NCBI GenBank assembly: GCA_002422795.1
Contig: DITJ01000052.1
Coordinates: 1-18,630 of the forward strand
DNA from: Alphaproteobacteria bacterium UBA6187
GTDB lineage: Bacteria > Pseudomonadota > Alphaproteobacteria > Rickettsiales > UBA6187
Direction of reading: 5' to 3'
Length of the DNA stretch: 18,630 bases
The notes beneath the pieces were generated by a model. That model was not told the origin of the DNA and did no database searches. It saw nothing but the letters and a program-made list of their open reading frames with translations. Of this stretch, positions 1 to 6,710 are shown piece after piece. Position numbers and translations under genes: made by a program. Each line of letters begins with the position of its first letter. Within the stretch, counting starts at the first letter, position 1.

Positions 1-296
1 TGGGCGGCGCAATGGATCTGGTTGCCGGTGTGAAAAGGGTGGTGGTGTTGATGACCCATACTACAAAAACCGGGGAGCCAAAAATACTCCATAAATGCTC
101 ATTACCGCTTACAGGGAAGAAAGTGGTTGATAGGATAATTACCGAACTTGCGGTGTTCGATATAACCCCTGAAGGGATGGTGCTGGTTAATCATGCGCCA
201 GATGTTTCAATTGATGAAATAATACAAAAAACTGAAGCTAAATTTACTATATCACCTGATTTGAAAATAGCTGATATGGTTAGGGTGGCGGGGTAG
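1..296 (+). CDS. scoB: 3-oxoacid CoA-transferase subunit B (3' end only)
   Basis: This is the C-terminal end of the beta subunit of succinyl-CoA:3-ketoacid CoA transferase, which moves CoA between succinyl-CoA and acetoacetate in ketone-body or PHB-derived carbon use. The reading frame is open from the left edge (codons from base 3 read GGAMDLVAG), so the Met at 12 is internal and the gene begins outside the window. Family-typical stretches are TKTGEPKILHKCSLPLTG, then VVDRIITELAVFD, then a tail ending FTISPDLKIADM. The stop is TAG at 294-296. The alpha subunit (scoA) would be expected upstream, outside the window. No terminator with a T-run is visible after the stop; a large palindromic element begins about 90 bases downstream. 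The family call is firm; the physiological substrate is inferred from the family. Confidence 0.93.
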   Translation, partial: GGAMDLVAGVKRVVVLMTHTTKTGEPKILHKCSLPLTGKKVVDRIITELAVFDITPEGMVLVNHAPDVSIDEIIQKTEAKFTISPDLKIADMVRVAG

Positions 297-389
297 TTTT
301 GGTATAGCCACTTTATATCTAGATGCGCCAAAATATAAGGACTTTTACTTCTAGAGAGTTTGTAAAGTTTTACTTATGGATTGTTGATT

Positions 390-557
390 TAAGAGACCCT
401 CACCCTAACCCTCTCCCAGAGGGAGAGGGGAATTTCTTACCGAATTTTCTTAATAAGATATAGACTTACCTTGGTAGTTTAATCTTTATCTTATTACTAA
501 AATACGCAAAGGAAGTTCCCTCTCCCTCTGGGAGAGGGTTAGGGTGAGGGTCCCTTA
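390..557. repeat. 168-bp palindromic intergenic element
   Basis: The left arm (390-432) and right arm (516-557) are near-perfect reverse complements of about 42 bases, starting taagagaccctcaccctaac and ending gggtgagggtccctta; differences are one extra g and about one mismatch. Each arm also contains its own small palindrome (ctctcccagagggagag). A second inner pair of arms lies inside: taataagata at 451-460 against tatcttatta at 487-496. The element fills most of the scoB-prmC gap. Its terminal 19 bases (397-415) recur exactly at 18612-18630, and a degraded core is at 8507-8527, so it is a dispersed repeat. There is no coding capacity. It resembles small non-autonomous palindromic elements, but mobility is inferred only. 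Confidence 0.85.
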
Positions 558-607
558 ATGCCTTTCATTAAGAATAACTCTATATATTATAATTTCATTA
601 TCTTACT

Positions 608-641
608 CGCACTAAAAACCTGCGCTTGCACTAAATTTATG
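608..641 (+). repeat. Dispersed 35-bp repeat, copy 1 (at prmC start)
   Basis: Bases 608-641 (beginning cgcactaaaa, ending tgcactaaatttatg) match 2143-2177 at about 29 of 35 aligned positions. This copy supplies the ATG at 639, nine bases before the ATG chosen for prmC. The second copy lies upstream of pstS. Confidence 0.6.
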
Positions 642-647
642 TACCAT

Positions 648-1493
648 ATGCCCACCTTACAACAAATACTAATCACCGCTAAACAATCCTTGCGCGAAGC
701 AGGGGTGGAATCTGCATTTCTTGATGCGGAATTGCTGCTTGCCCATGCGCTGGAAAAAAGACGTGAATTTGTGATAGGCAATCCTGAATATAAATTAACT
801 GAAAGTGAAGCTGATATTTTCAATGATTTTATAAGCCGCAGGCAAAACCGCGAGCCTGTTGCTAAAATTATCGGCAAAAAAGAATTCTGGGGTCGTGAGT
901 TTACAGTAAGTGGTGCTACCCTTGATCCCAGGCCAGATAGCGAAACTATAATTGAGGCTGTTTTTGAGCTTTTCCCGGATAAAAATGCTGCATTAAAGGT
1001 GATTGATTTTGGCACTGGAACAGGTTGCCTGCTTCTTACTATATTGGCAGAATATCCGAACTCACTAGGTATAGGGGTTGACCTTTCTGAAAATACACTA
1101 AATATAGCAAAAAATAATGCCGGGAAATTAGGGCTTGCAAAACGCGGTGATTTCATATTAAATAACTGGGCAGGGGGAATAGACGGGAAATTTGATCTTA
1201 TTATAAGTAATCCCCCCTATATAAAAAACTCCGATATAGAACATCTTGCGCCAGAAGTTTCAATGCATGAGCCATATTTGGCACTTGCAGGTGGAGATGA
1301 TGGTCTTGATTGTTACAGGTTACTTGCACCCAGTTCCAAACATCTTCTTAATAAAGAAGGATATATAGTTTTTGAATTCGGTATGGGGCAGGAAAATGAT
1401 GTCAGGAACATCATAAAGCAAGCAGGAATGCAGTTTATTTCATTTAGAAATGATATGGCAGGTGTGCCAAGATGTGTGGTAGCTAGTTACTAG
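648..1493 (+). CDS. prmC: Peptide chain release factor N5-glutamine methyltransferase PrmC
   Basis: PrmC methylates the glutamine of the GGQ motif in release factors 1 and 2, using S-adenosylmethionine in the cytoplasm. From the start at 648 it is 281 residues, about the usual length. It shows the N-terminal helical domain (LREAGVESAFLDAELLLAHAL), the SAM-binding motif I (VIDFGTGTGCLLLTIL) and the catalytic NPPY at about residues 188-191. The frame is open back to ATG 558, but residues encoded by 558-647 do not look like PrmC and are partly encoded by a dispersed repeat. Family proteins begin close to (M)PTLQQIL, so ATG 648 (or 639) is preferred. No clear ribosome-binding site is visible. The last codons (VASY, stop TAG) lie inside a heptad-repeat hairpin. 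A DUF4167 gene follows, a common alphaproteobacterial pairing; the usual upstream partner prfA is absent, with scoB in its place. Confidence 0.95.
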   Translation: MPTLQQILITAKQSLREAGVESAFLDAELLLAHALEKRREFVIGNPEYKLTESEADIFNDFISRRQNREPVAKIIGKKEFWGREFTVSGATLDPRPDSETIIEAVFELFPDKNAALKVIDFGTGTGCLLLTILAEYPNSLGIGVDLSENTLNIAKNNAGKLGLAKRGDFILNNWAGGIDGKFDLIISNPPYIKNSDIEHLAPEVSMHEPYLALAGGDDGLDCYRLLAPSSKHLLNKEGYIVFEFGMGQENDVRNIIKQAGMQFISFRNDMAGVPRCVVASY

Positions 1494-1573
1494 TAGCTAG
1501 TAAGATTAAGTATTTCAAATTAAGTAATTTAGCAAAAGCTAGTAACTAGCAACTAGCGACTAGCAACTAATCT
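1479..1573. repeat. Heptad-repeat inverted element, prmC/DUF4167 spacer
   Basis: The left arm from 1479 reads as 7-base units (tagctag ttactag tagctag taagatt). The right arm at 1538-1573 also has 7-base units (agtaact agcaact agcgact agcaact). The arms are imperfect reverse complements, roughly 5 of 7 per unit. The element starts inside the last codons of prmC and ends 26 bases before the next start codon. The same unit family recurs at 10628-10717. Confidence 0.7.
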
Positions 1574-1599
1574 TTTTCAACAATAATATCTAAGGTAAT

Positions 1600-2085
1600 A
1601 TGAGAACAAATTATAATGATTCTTCAAACCGTGGGGGCAGGTACCCTAAAAGAACAAATGGCGGCAGTGGCGGCGGCGGTAGTAATGGTGGCGGCGGTGG
1701 CAGAAGGCCTCAGCAAGGAAGAAGAAGCCCAGGGCAGCATTCAAACGGTGGCGTGGTAAATATTTCAAGCGTTTCTGCAACACGCAATAAATATCTGGAT
1801 CTTGCAAAGGAAGCCCTTTCAAATGGTAACCGCGTGGAAGCTGAAAATTATTACCAGCATGCTGAGCATTACAGTAAAATGTTAAGCGCGGCAATGTTGA
1901 ATAAAAAGGAGCGTGAGGAAAGCGCAGGCGGTTCGCATAACCACCAGAGGCGCCATAATAACCAGGGTAATAGCGAAAGCAATGAACAGCGAGCGCCACA
2001 GGAAGAAAAAACTGATAAGGCGGAAATTTCTGATAGTAACGTAGCTCAGGATAATCAAGCAACAAACCAGCCGCTTATACAATAA
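1600..2085 (+). CDS. DUF4167 domain protein
   Basis: This is a 161-residue protein of unknown function with the DUF4167 core at about residues 60-98: RNKYLDLAKEALSNGNRVEA followed by ENYYQHAEHYSKML, a helical region of the kind that mediates protein or RNA contacts. The N-terminus (residues 1-50) is very rich in Gly, Arg, Asn and Ser and probably disordered, possibly RNA-binding. The C-terminal 60 residues are also polar and low in complexity (His, Asn, Gln, Glu). No signal peptide or membrane segment is visible. A ribosome-binding sequence (aaggt) precedes the ATG by a few bases. Position directly after prmC matches the usual alphaproteobacterial order. No specific role can be stated. Confidence 0.9.
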   Translation: MRTNYNDSSNRGGRYPKRTNGGSGGGGSNGGGGGRRPQQGRRSPGQHSNGGVVNISSVSATRNKYLDLAKEALSNGNRVEAENYYQHAEHYSKMLSAAMLNKKEREESAGGSHNHQRRHNNQGNSESNEQRAPQEEKTDKAEISDSNVAQDNQATNQPLIQ

Positions 2086-2097
2086 AGCGAATTATAA

Positions 2098-2177
2098 AAG
2101 TGTAAGTTGTTAGTCTAAGTGCAAGTGTTTCATTGTATTATTTGCACTAAAAGCATACACTTGCACTGAAATTTATG
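2098..2177. repeat. Inverted/dispersed repeat upstream of pstS (copy 2 of 35-bp repeat)
   Basis: The left part (agtgcaagtgttt, about 2118-2130) is complementary to the right part (acacttgcact, about 2157-2167), with further gcact-type units between. Bases 2143-2177 match 608-641 at about 29 of 35 positions. It is a looser, more degraded version of the heptad-type spacers elsewhere in the window. Confidence 0.5.
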
Positions 2178-2267
2178 AGAGCCTATTCTTACTGATTGGC
2201 ATAATATACTTCCACGCCTATGGAAGCATTCGATTATTCCACGATTCCACAAATGACGATAATGTGG

Positions 2268-2296
2268 TTGACATGTGCTATGTTTTAAAGTAAAAC
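2268..2296 (+). promoter_or_regulatory. Candidate sigma70-type promoter of the pst operon
   Basis: A perfect -35 box TTGACA (2268-2273) is followed, after a 17-base spacer, by taaaac (2291-2296; four of six matches to TATAAT). Transcription would start about 20 bases before the pstS ribosome-binding site. I see no convincing tandem PhoB box overlapping it, so phosphate control is not shown by the sequence. Confidence 0.55.
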
Positions 2297-2316
2297 ACTT
2301 TTAAATTAAAACTAAT

Positions 2317-2322
2317 AGGAGG
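2317..2322 (+). promoter_or_regulatory. Ribosome-binding site deciding the GTG start of pstS
   Basis: A full AGGAGG lies 5 bases before GTG 2328. No in-frame ATG fits the signal peptide better, so GTG is the supported start. Confidence 0.8.
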
Positions 2323-2327
2323 CATCA

Positions 2328-3350
2328 GTGCTCAAAAATATTTTTGCAATTCCGGCGATTATAGCATCTGCAGCAGTTTTTTCGGCTGTCGGTTCTTATG
2401 CTGGTGACCAGGTGAGGGTGGTTGGTTCATCAACTGTTTATCCATTTACAACTGTAGTTGCTGAGGAATTCGGTAAATCCGGGTTTAAATCCCCGATAGT
2501 TGAATCAACAGGTACTGGTGGAGGATTTAAATTATTCTGCGGTGGTGTTGGTGAGAATTTTGCTGATGTTGCAAATGCTTCCCGTGCGATAAAAGATAGC
2601 GAAAAAGAACTCTGCGCAAAAAATGGTGTTACCGACATAACCGAAATAAAAATAGGTTATGATGGTATCGTGCTTGCAAATAAAGCAAAATCAGTGCGTT
2701 TTAATGTAACCAAGCAGCAAATTTTCCTTGCCCTTGCAAGAAAAGTTCCAGTTAACGGCAAGCTTGTAGACAATAAATATAAAAGCTGGAATGAAATAGA
2801 TAAATCCCTTCCTGCTAAGAAAATAGAAGTTTATGGCCCACCTCCAACATCTGGAACCAGGGATGCATTCGCGGAAATGGTTATGGATGAAGCTTGCGAA
2901 AAGATACCTGAATTTGCAAGTGCTTATACTGATAAAGATGAGCGCAGGAAAAATTGCCAGTTAATCCGTGAAGATGGTGTTTTCATTGAAGCTGGTGAAA
3001 ACGATAACCTTATAGTGCAGAAACTTATTAATAATCCTGATGCACTTGGTATATTCGGATATAGCTTCCTGGAAGAAAATGAAAACCAGATTCAAGGCAG
3101 CCTTATAGCTGGTGTTGAGCCTGGCTTTGATACTATCTCAAGTGGCAAATATTCCATTGCAAGGCCGCTTTATATTTATGTGAAAAATGCAAATATGGCT
3201 GTTACTAAGGGATTAGCTGAATTTGTAAAAGAATATGTAAGCGATAAAGCTTTAGGCGCAACAGGATATTTATCCTTTAAAGGATTAGTTCCTATGAAGC
3301 CGGAAGAATTGAAGCAAATACAAGATAAAGTAGCTGAAAAAGTAAAATAA
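2328..3350 (+). CDS. pstS: Phosphate ABC transporter substrate-binding protein PstS
   Basis: This is the periplasmic phosphate-binding protein that delivers inorganic phosphate to the PstCA permease. It has 340 residues from a GTG start with a strong AGGAGG. The N-terminus is a Sec signal peptide: Lys near the start, a hydrophobic core IFAIPAIIASAAVFSAV, and a likely cut around SYA-GD at residue 25. Binding-site stretches typical of the family follow: VVGSSTVYPFT at about 31-41, ESTGTGGG, DVANASR and PPTSGTRDAF (SGTRD loop near residue 175). It is first in the pst operon, ahead of pstC by 74 bases that hold a strong stem-loop. Such loops between a binding-protein gene and its permease genes often keep the binding protein more abundant; that role is inferred here. 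Confidence 0.96.
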   Translation: MLKNIFAIPAIIASAAVFSAVGSYAGDQVRVVGSSTVYPFTTVVAEEFGKSGFKSPIVESTGTGGGFKLFCGGVGENFADVANASRAIKDSEKELCAKNGVTDITEIKIGYDGIVLANKAKSVRFNVTKQQIFLALARKVPVNGKLVDNKYKSWNEIDKSLPAKKIEVYGPPPTSGTRDAFAEMVMDEACEKIPEFASAYTDKDERRKNCQLIREDGVFIEAGENDNLIVQKLINNPDALGIFGYSFLEENENQIQGSLIAGVEPGFDTISSGKYSIARPLYIYVKNANMAVTKGLAEFVKEYVSDKALGATGYLSFKGLVPMKPEELKQIQDKVAEKVK

Positions 3351-3357
3351 TAAGGAA

Positions 3358-3416
3358 AGGTGTCTGGTTTTAGGGAATGAAATCACCTATAACCAGACAC
3401 CTGTAACCTGTTCCCT
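3358..3416 (+). repeat. Stem-loop in the pstS/pstC spacer
   Basis: A perfect 12-bp stem is formed by aggtgtctggtt (3358-3369) and aaccagacacct (3391-3402), with a 21-base loop. A second pair, agggaa (3372-3377) in the loop and ttccct (3411-3416) outside it, could form a competing or pseudoknotted fold. No T-run follows, so it is not a classical terminator; mRNA stabilisation or partial attenuation fits better. The right side also shows 7-base periodicity (ccagaca cctgtaa cctgttc cctggta). Confidence 0.7.
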
Positions 3417-3424
3417 GGTACCCA

Positions 3425-4372
3425 ATGACTTCTACTCTTATAAGCAACAGTAGCAGCAGCAATGCTAAAATTGAAAGAATAGCAAGAAAAGTGCTGTTCT
3501 TTTCAGCAAGCATTTCTATTGCTATAACGGCTATGATAATTATATCTGTCCTGTTTGAGTCAATACGCTTTTTCAGCCATGTATCTATTAGCGAATTTTT
3601 ATTCGGTACTTCATGGAGCCCTCAAACTGCGCTACGGGCAGACCAGGCAGGCAGTTCCGGTTCTTTCGGTGCTATACCTGTATTTTTAGGCACATTCATC
3701 ATAACAATAATTGCAATGTGCGTTGCAACCCCTATCGGCCTTTTTTCTGCAATTTATATATCTGAATACGCGCCCAACAAGCTCCGCAATAAATTAAAAC
3801 CGGCACTTGAAACCTTAGCTGGAATCCCTACCGTGGTTTATGGTTATTTTGCGGTTACTATTATTGCACCTTTTATAAGAAGCACAGGTGCATCAATGGG
3901 ACTTAATATAGCATCCGAAAGTGCCCTTGCTGCCGGGTTTGTTATGGGTATCATGATAATCCCGTTTATTATGTCACTTTCTGAAGATGCAATAAATTCT
4001 GTGCCTTATGCACTAAGGGATGCCTCACTTGCACTTGGTGCAACGAAATCTGAAACAATAAAACAAGTTATATTACCCGCAGCATTCCCTGGAATTATGA
4101 GCGCTATAATACTTGGTACATCCCGCGCAATTGGTGAAACCATGATTGTGGTGATGGCTGCAGGGCTTGCCGCAAACCTTACAATTAACCCGCTTGCATC
4201 AGTTACAACTGTTACTGTGCAGATAGTTACCCTGCTAACAGGGGACCAGGAATTTGACAGCCCAAAAACATTAGCAGCCTTTGCCCTTGGCCTTACATTA
4301 TTTTTAGTAACACTTATGCTTAATTTTATTGCCCTTAAAATAATAAAAAATCATAGGGTTAAATATGGATGA
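3425..4372 (+). CDS. pstC: Phosphate ABC transporter permease PstC
   Basis: This is an inner-membrane permease subunit that pairs with PstA to form the phosphate channel. It has 315 residues, about six membrane segments (the first near residues 24-46), and a cytoplasmic coupling loop of the binding-protein-dependent transporter type: VPYALRDASLALGATKSE followed by TIKQVILPAAFPGIMSA and SRAIGETM. The ORF starts at ATG 3425 with no clear ribosome-binding site, since the heptad-type spacer runs right up to it; no better downstream start is seen. The 3' end overlaps pstA by 8 bases, so the two are probably translationally coupled. Several alphaproteobacterial PstC proteins carry a long N-terminal extension; this one is the short form. 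Confidence 0.95.
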   Translation: MTSTLISNSSSSNAKIERIARKVLFFSASISIAITAMIIISVLFESIRFFSHVSISEFLFGTSWSPQTALRADQAGSSGSFGAIPVFLGTFIITIIAMCVATPIGLFSAIYISEYAPNKLRNKLKPALETLAGIPTVVYGYFAVTIIAPFIRSTGASMGLNIASESALAAGFVMGIMIIPFIMSLSEDAINSVPYALRDASLALGATKSETIKQVILPAAFPGIMSAIILGTSRAIGETMIVVMAAGLAANLTINPLASVTTVTVQIVTLLTGDQEFDSPKTLAAFALGLTLFLVTLMLNFIALKIIKNHRVKYG

Positions 4373-5645
4373 GATTAAAAAGAAATTAAAGAAAATCGAT
4401 AGGCGTCGTAAGGCTTTTAAAAAGCTTATGAAAAGGCAGGCTATTTATAGCCAGATTGAGCTTAGTGTTGCAAAAAGAAGAAAAACTGAGGAGCGATTCA
4501 AGGCTTACGGCATTGCTGCGGTTTCCGTAGCATTAATCTTTATGGCTGTGCTGTTCTTTAATATAATCAGTAAAGGCTATACAGCTTTCCAGCAAACGCA
4601 AATCATGTTGCCGGTTACAATATCTGAAAATGACGCTGCAAGTGGTAATTACCAGCCATCCTTGCTTTTGGCCATGCAGGGATTATTTCCTGAAGTGGCA
4701 GAAAATATTGTTGCCAGGCAGTTATTACCTTTGATAAGTAAAGGCGCTACAGAAAACTTACGGGAAGTTCCTGCCGGTAATCCAAAAGAAATCTGGCTTC
4801 CGGCATCCTCATCTGTTGATATGCTGATAAAATCAGATATGAAAAATTTTGGCAGGCTTAAACCTGCGCAAATAGAATGGGTTAAGTTTTTAGACCAGAA
4901 TGGAAGGGTTCGTAAGGTATTTAACACTGCTTTCTTTACCTCCGGTGATTCACGTGAGCCTGAAATGGCAGGTGTGCTTGGCAGTATGGTTGGGTCTGTG
5001 CTTGTTATAATATCATGTATGCTGCTTGCTTTTCCACTGGGCACTATGACTGCGATATATCTTGAAGAATTCGCCCCGAAAAATAAACTTACTGAATTTA
5101 TAGAAATTAATATTAATAACCTTGCGGCAGTACCATCAATTATTTTTGGATTGCTTGGCCTTACAGTATATTTACAGTTTATGGGAGTTCCGCGTTCAGC
5201 GCCACTTGCGGGCGGTTTAACTTTAGCACTTATGGCACTTCCGGTAATTGTAATTGCCACAAGAACATCGATAAGGGCTATACCGCAAAATATAAGAGAT
5301 GGTGCAAGCGCCCTTGGAGCAAGCCATTTACAGGTGGTTAAGCACCATGTTCTACCACTTGCAATGCCGGGAATAATGACTGGTACTATTTTAAGTATCG
5401 CAAGGGTAATGGGCGAAACCGCACCGCTTATTATGATTGGTATGGTGGCGTTTATAGTAAATGTGCCGACTGATTTCCTTTCTCCTGCAACGGCAATGCC
5501 GGTGCAGATATATTTATGGTCAGATAGCGCCGAGCAAGGGTTTATTGAAAAAACATCCGCATGTATAATCGTGCTGCTGGTGCTGCTTGCATTGATTAAT
5601 GCAGTTGCGGTTTATTTGCGGAAGAAATTTGAGGTAAGGTGGTAA
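4365..5645 (+). CDS. pstA: Phosphate ABC transporter permease PstA (long form)
   Basis: This is the second channel subunit of the high-affinity phosphate importer. At 426 residues it is longer than the E. coli protein (about 296) because of an N-terminal extension, as in many alphaproteobacterial PstA proteins (DUF3333 type). The extension has a strongly basic cytoplasmic stretch (residues 1-45), a membrane segment at about 48-69, and a soluble, presumably periplasmic, region to about residue 205. The permease domain follows, with the coupling loop IPQNIRDGASALGASHLQ and VVKHHVLPLAMPGIMTG. The ATG overlaps the end of pstC (4365-4372). Lys- and Arg-rich codons at the start are out of character with the rest but continuous in frame. 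A 122-base repeat-filled spacer separates it from pstB. Confidence 0.95.
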   Translation: MDEIKKKLKKIDRRRKAFKKLMKRQAIYSQIELSVAKRRKTEERFKAYGIAAVSVALIFMAVLFFNIISKGYTAFQQTQIMLPVTISENDAASGNYQPSLLLAMQGLFPEVAENIVARQLLPLISKGATENLREVPAGNPKEIWLPASSSVDMLIKSDMKNFGRLKPAQIEWVKFLDQNGRVRKVFNTAFFTSGDSREPEMAGVLGSMVGSVLVIISCMLLAFPLGTMTAIYLEEFAPKNKLTEFIEININNLAAVPSIIFGLLGLTVYLQFMGVPRSAPLAGGLTLALMALPVIVIATRTSIRAIPQNIRDGASALGASHLQVVKHHVLPLAMPGIMTGTILSIARVMGETAPLIMIGMVAFIVNVPTDFLSPATAMPVQIYLWSDSAEQGFIEKTSACIIVLLVLLALINAVAVYLRKKFEVRW

Positions 5646-5759
5646 GTAGGTAGAGTGTAAGAGTGTAAGAGTATGAAATTATGAGTAAAAGTATCAAGTA
5701 GAGCAAGGCATCTTCACTTACATTCTTACACTCTCATACTCTCATACTCTCATACTCTA
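5646..5759. repeat. Octad-repeat inverted element, pstA/pstB spacer
   Basis: The left arm contains 8-base units (gagtgtaa gagtgtaa gagtatga, from about 5655). The right arm (about 5719-5758) has complementary 8-base units (tcttacac tctcatac tctcatac tctcatac). Arms are separated by about 30 bases. It ends a few bases before the pstB ribosome-binding site. The period is 8 here against 7 in the other spacers. Confidence 0.75.
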
Positions 5760-5762
5760 ATT

Positions 5763-5768
5763 AAGGAG
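5763..5768 (+). promoter_or_regulatory. Ribosome-binding site deciding the pstB start
   Basis: AAGGAG at 5763-5768 sits 5 bases before ATG 5774. The in-frame GTG at 5768 overlaps this site and is therefore an unlikely start. Confidence 0.75.
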
Positions 5769-5773
5769 TGAAA

Positions 5774-6538
5774 ATGGCTAATAAAACAATGATGTCGGCA
5801 AAAAAACTGAGTGTCTTTTATAGTGCTAAACAGGCCTTGTTCGATATTAATATGGATATAAAAAAGCATAAGGTAACGGCGCTTATCGGGCCTTCTGGCT
5901 GTGGTAAATCCACATTCCTGCGCTGCCTTAACCGCATGAATGATACTATCGAAAACTGCCGCATTAAAGGTATTGCTGAGCTTGATGGCGAGAATATCTA
6001 TGATGAACAGGTAGATGTAGTAGTGCTGCGCTCCAAGGTGGGCATGGTATTCCAGAAGCCTAACCCGTTCCCGAAAAGTATTTATGATAATGTAGCTTAC
6101 GGCCCACGCATCCATGGCCTTACCCGTAATAAGGAAGAGCTGGATATAATAGTGGAAAAAAGCCTGAAAAGGGCAGGGCTTTGGGAAGAAGTGAAAGACC
6201 GCTTAAATGATATGGCAACCGGGCTTTCTGGCGGTCAGCAACAGCGTTTATGCATAGCCAGGGCAATTGCAATAAAGCCCGAAGTTATATTGATGGATGA
6301 ACCATGTTCAGCGCTTGACCCTATAGCTACGGCCATTATTGAAGAATTGATAAAAGAACTAAAAGAAAAATTCACCATAGTAATGGTTACACATTCCATG
6401 CAACAGGCGCGCAGGGTTTCCGACTTCACCGGATTTTTCCATATGGGTAATTTAATAGAATTCGGTGAGACCAGTAAAATATTTGAAAACCCGGAACATG
6501 AACAAACTTCAGATTATATTAATGGAAAGTTTGGTTGA
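5774..6538 (+). CDS. pstB: Phosphate ABC transporter ATP-binding protein PstB
   Basis: This is the ATPase that powers phosphate import through PstCA at the inner face of the membrane. From ATG 5774 it is 254 residues, the usual size. It has Walker A GPSGCGKST at residues 39-47, the Q-loop region GMVFQKPNPFPKSIYDNVAYG, the ABC signature LSGGQQQ at 151-157, Walker B VILMDEP at 171-177 with the following SALDP, and the switch His in VTHSMQQARR. FQKPNPFPKSIYDN is diagnostic of PstB among ABC ATPases. It is the last gene of the pst set here. No phoU follows; the next genes are on the other strand. Whether the octad-repeat spacer upstream affects its level relative to pstA cannot be judged from sequence. 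Confidence 0.97.
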   Translation: MANKTMMSAKKLSVFYSAKQALFDINMDIKKHKVTALIGPSGCGKSTFLRCLNRMNDTIENCRIKGIAELDGENIYDEQVDVVVLRSKVGMVFQKPNPFPKSIYDNVAYGPRIHGLTRNKEELDIIVEKSLKRAGLWEEVKDRLNDMATGLSGGQQQRLCIARAIAIKPEVILMDEPCSALDPIATAIIEELIKELKEKFTIVMVTHSMQQARRVSDFTGFFHMGNLIEFGETSKIFENPEHEQTSDYINGKFG

Positions 6539-6566
6539 TAAACCTACTTTCCATTAATACTCCACT

Positions 6567-6689
6567 CTACCTTGGCTGAATGATGTTTGTAGTTGCCGGA
6601 CATGACGGGCATTCACAATCAGATGCACATCCTGTAAGTATTGTAAGCAATACAAGCGGTATTGCGCATATGCGTAGAAAATATTGCAT
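6567..6689 (-). CDS. Small Cys-rich lipoprotein (40 residues)
   Basis: This is a short minus-strand gene, ATG at 6689-6687 and TAG at 6569-6567. The product has a classic lipoprotein signal peptide: basic Arg at position 6, hydrophobic core IPLVLLTIL, and a lipobox L-T-G-C with Cys21 as the lipidated residue. The mature part is only 20 residues, CASDCECPSCPATTNIIQPR, with four Cys (21, 25, 27, 30). A purine-rich ribosome-binding sequence (aaaggga on the minus strand, plus-strand 6696-6702) lies 6 bases before the ATG. It would be placed in the inner or outer membrane. I do not recognise a family. The CxCxxC arrangement could bind metal or form disulphides, but that is speculation. It reads the same way as the small gene at 6960-7235, with a palindromic element between them. 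Confidence 0.65.
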   Translation of the reverse strand: MQYFLRICAIPLVLLTILTGCASDCECPSCPATTNIIQPR

Positions 6690-6710
6690 AAATTTTCCCT
6701 TTGTTTGATT

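Noticed and set aside
390..557. CRISPR array or tRNA in the scoB-prmC gap
   Set aside because: The repeats are a single inverted pair, not direct repeats with spacers, and no cloverleaf can be drawn.
558..647. N-terminal extension of prmC from ATG 558
   Set aside because: The encoded 30 residues do not resemble PrmC, are partly encoded by a dispersed repeat, directly abut the palindromic element, and lack a ribosome-binding site.
2180..2300. PhoB box upstream of pstS
   Set aside because: No two TGTCA-type direct repeats at 11-base spacing; ttgacatgtgctatg is only a loose match and overlaps the -35 box.
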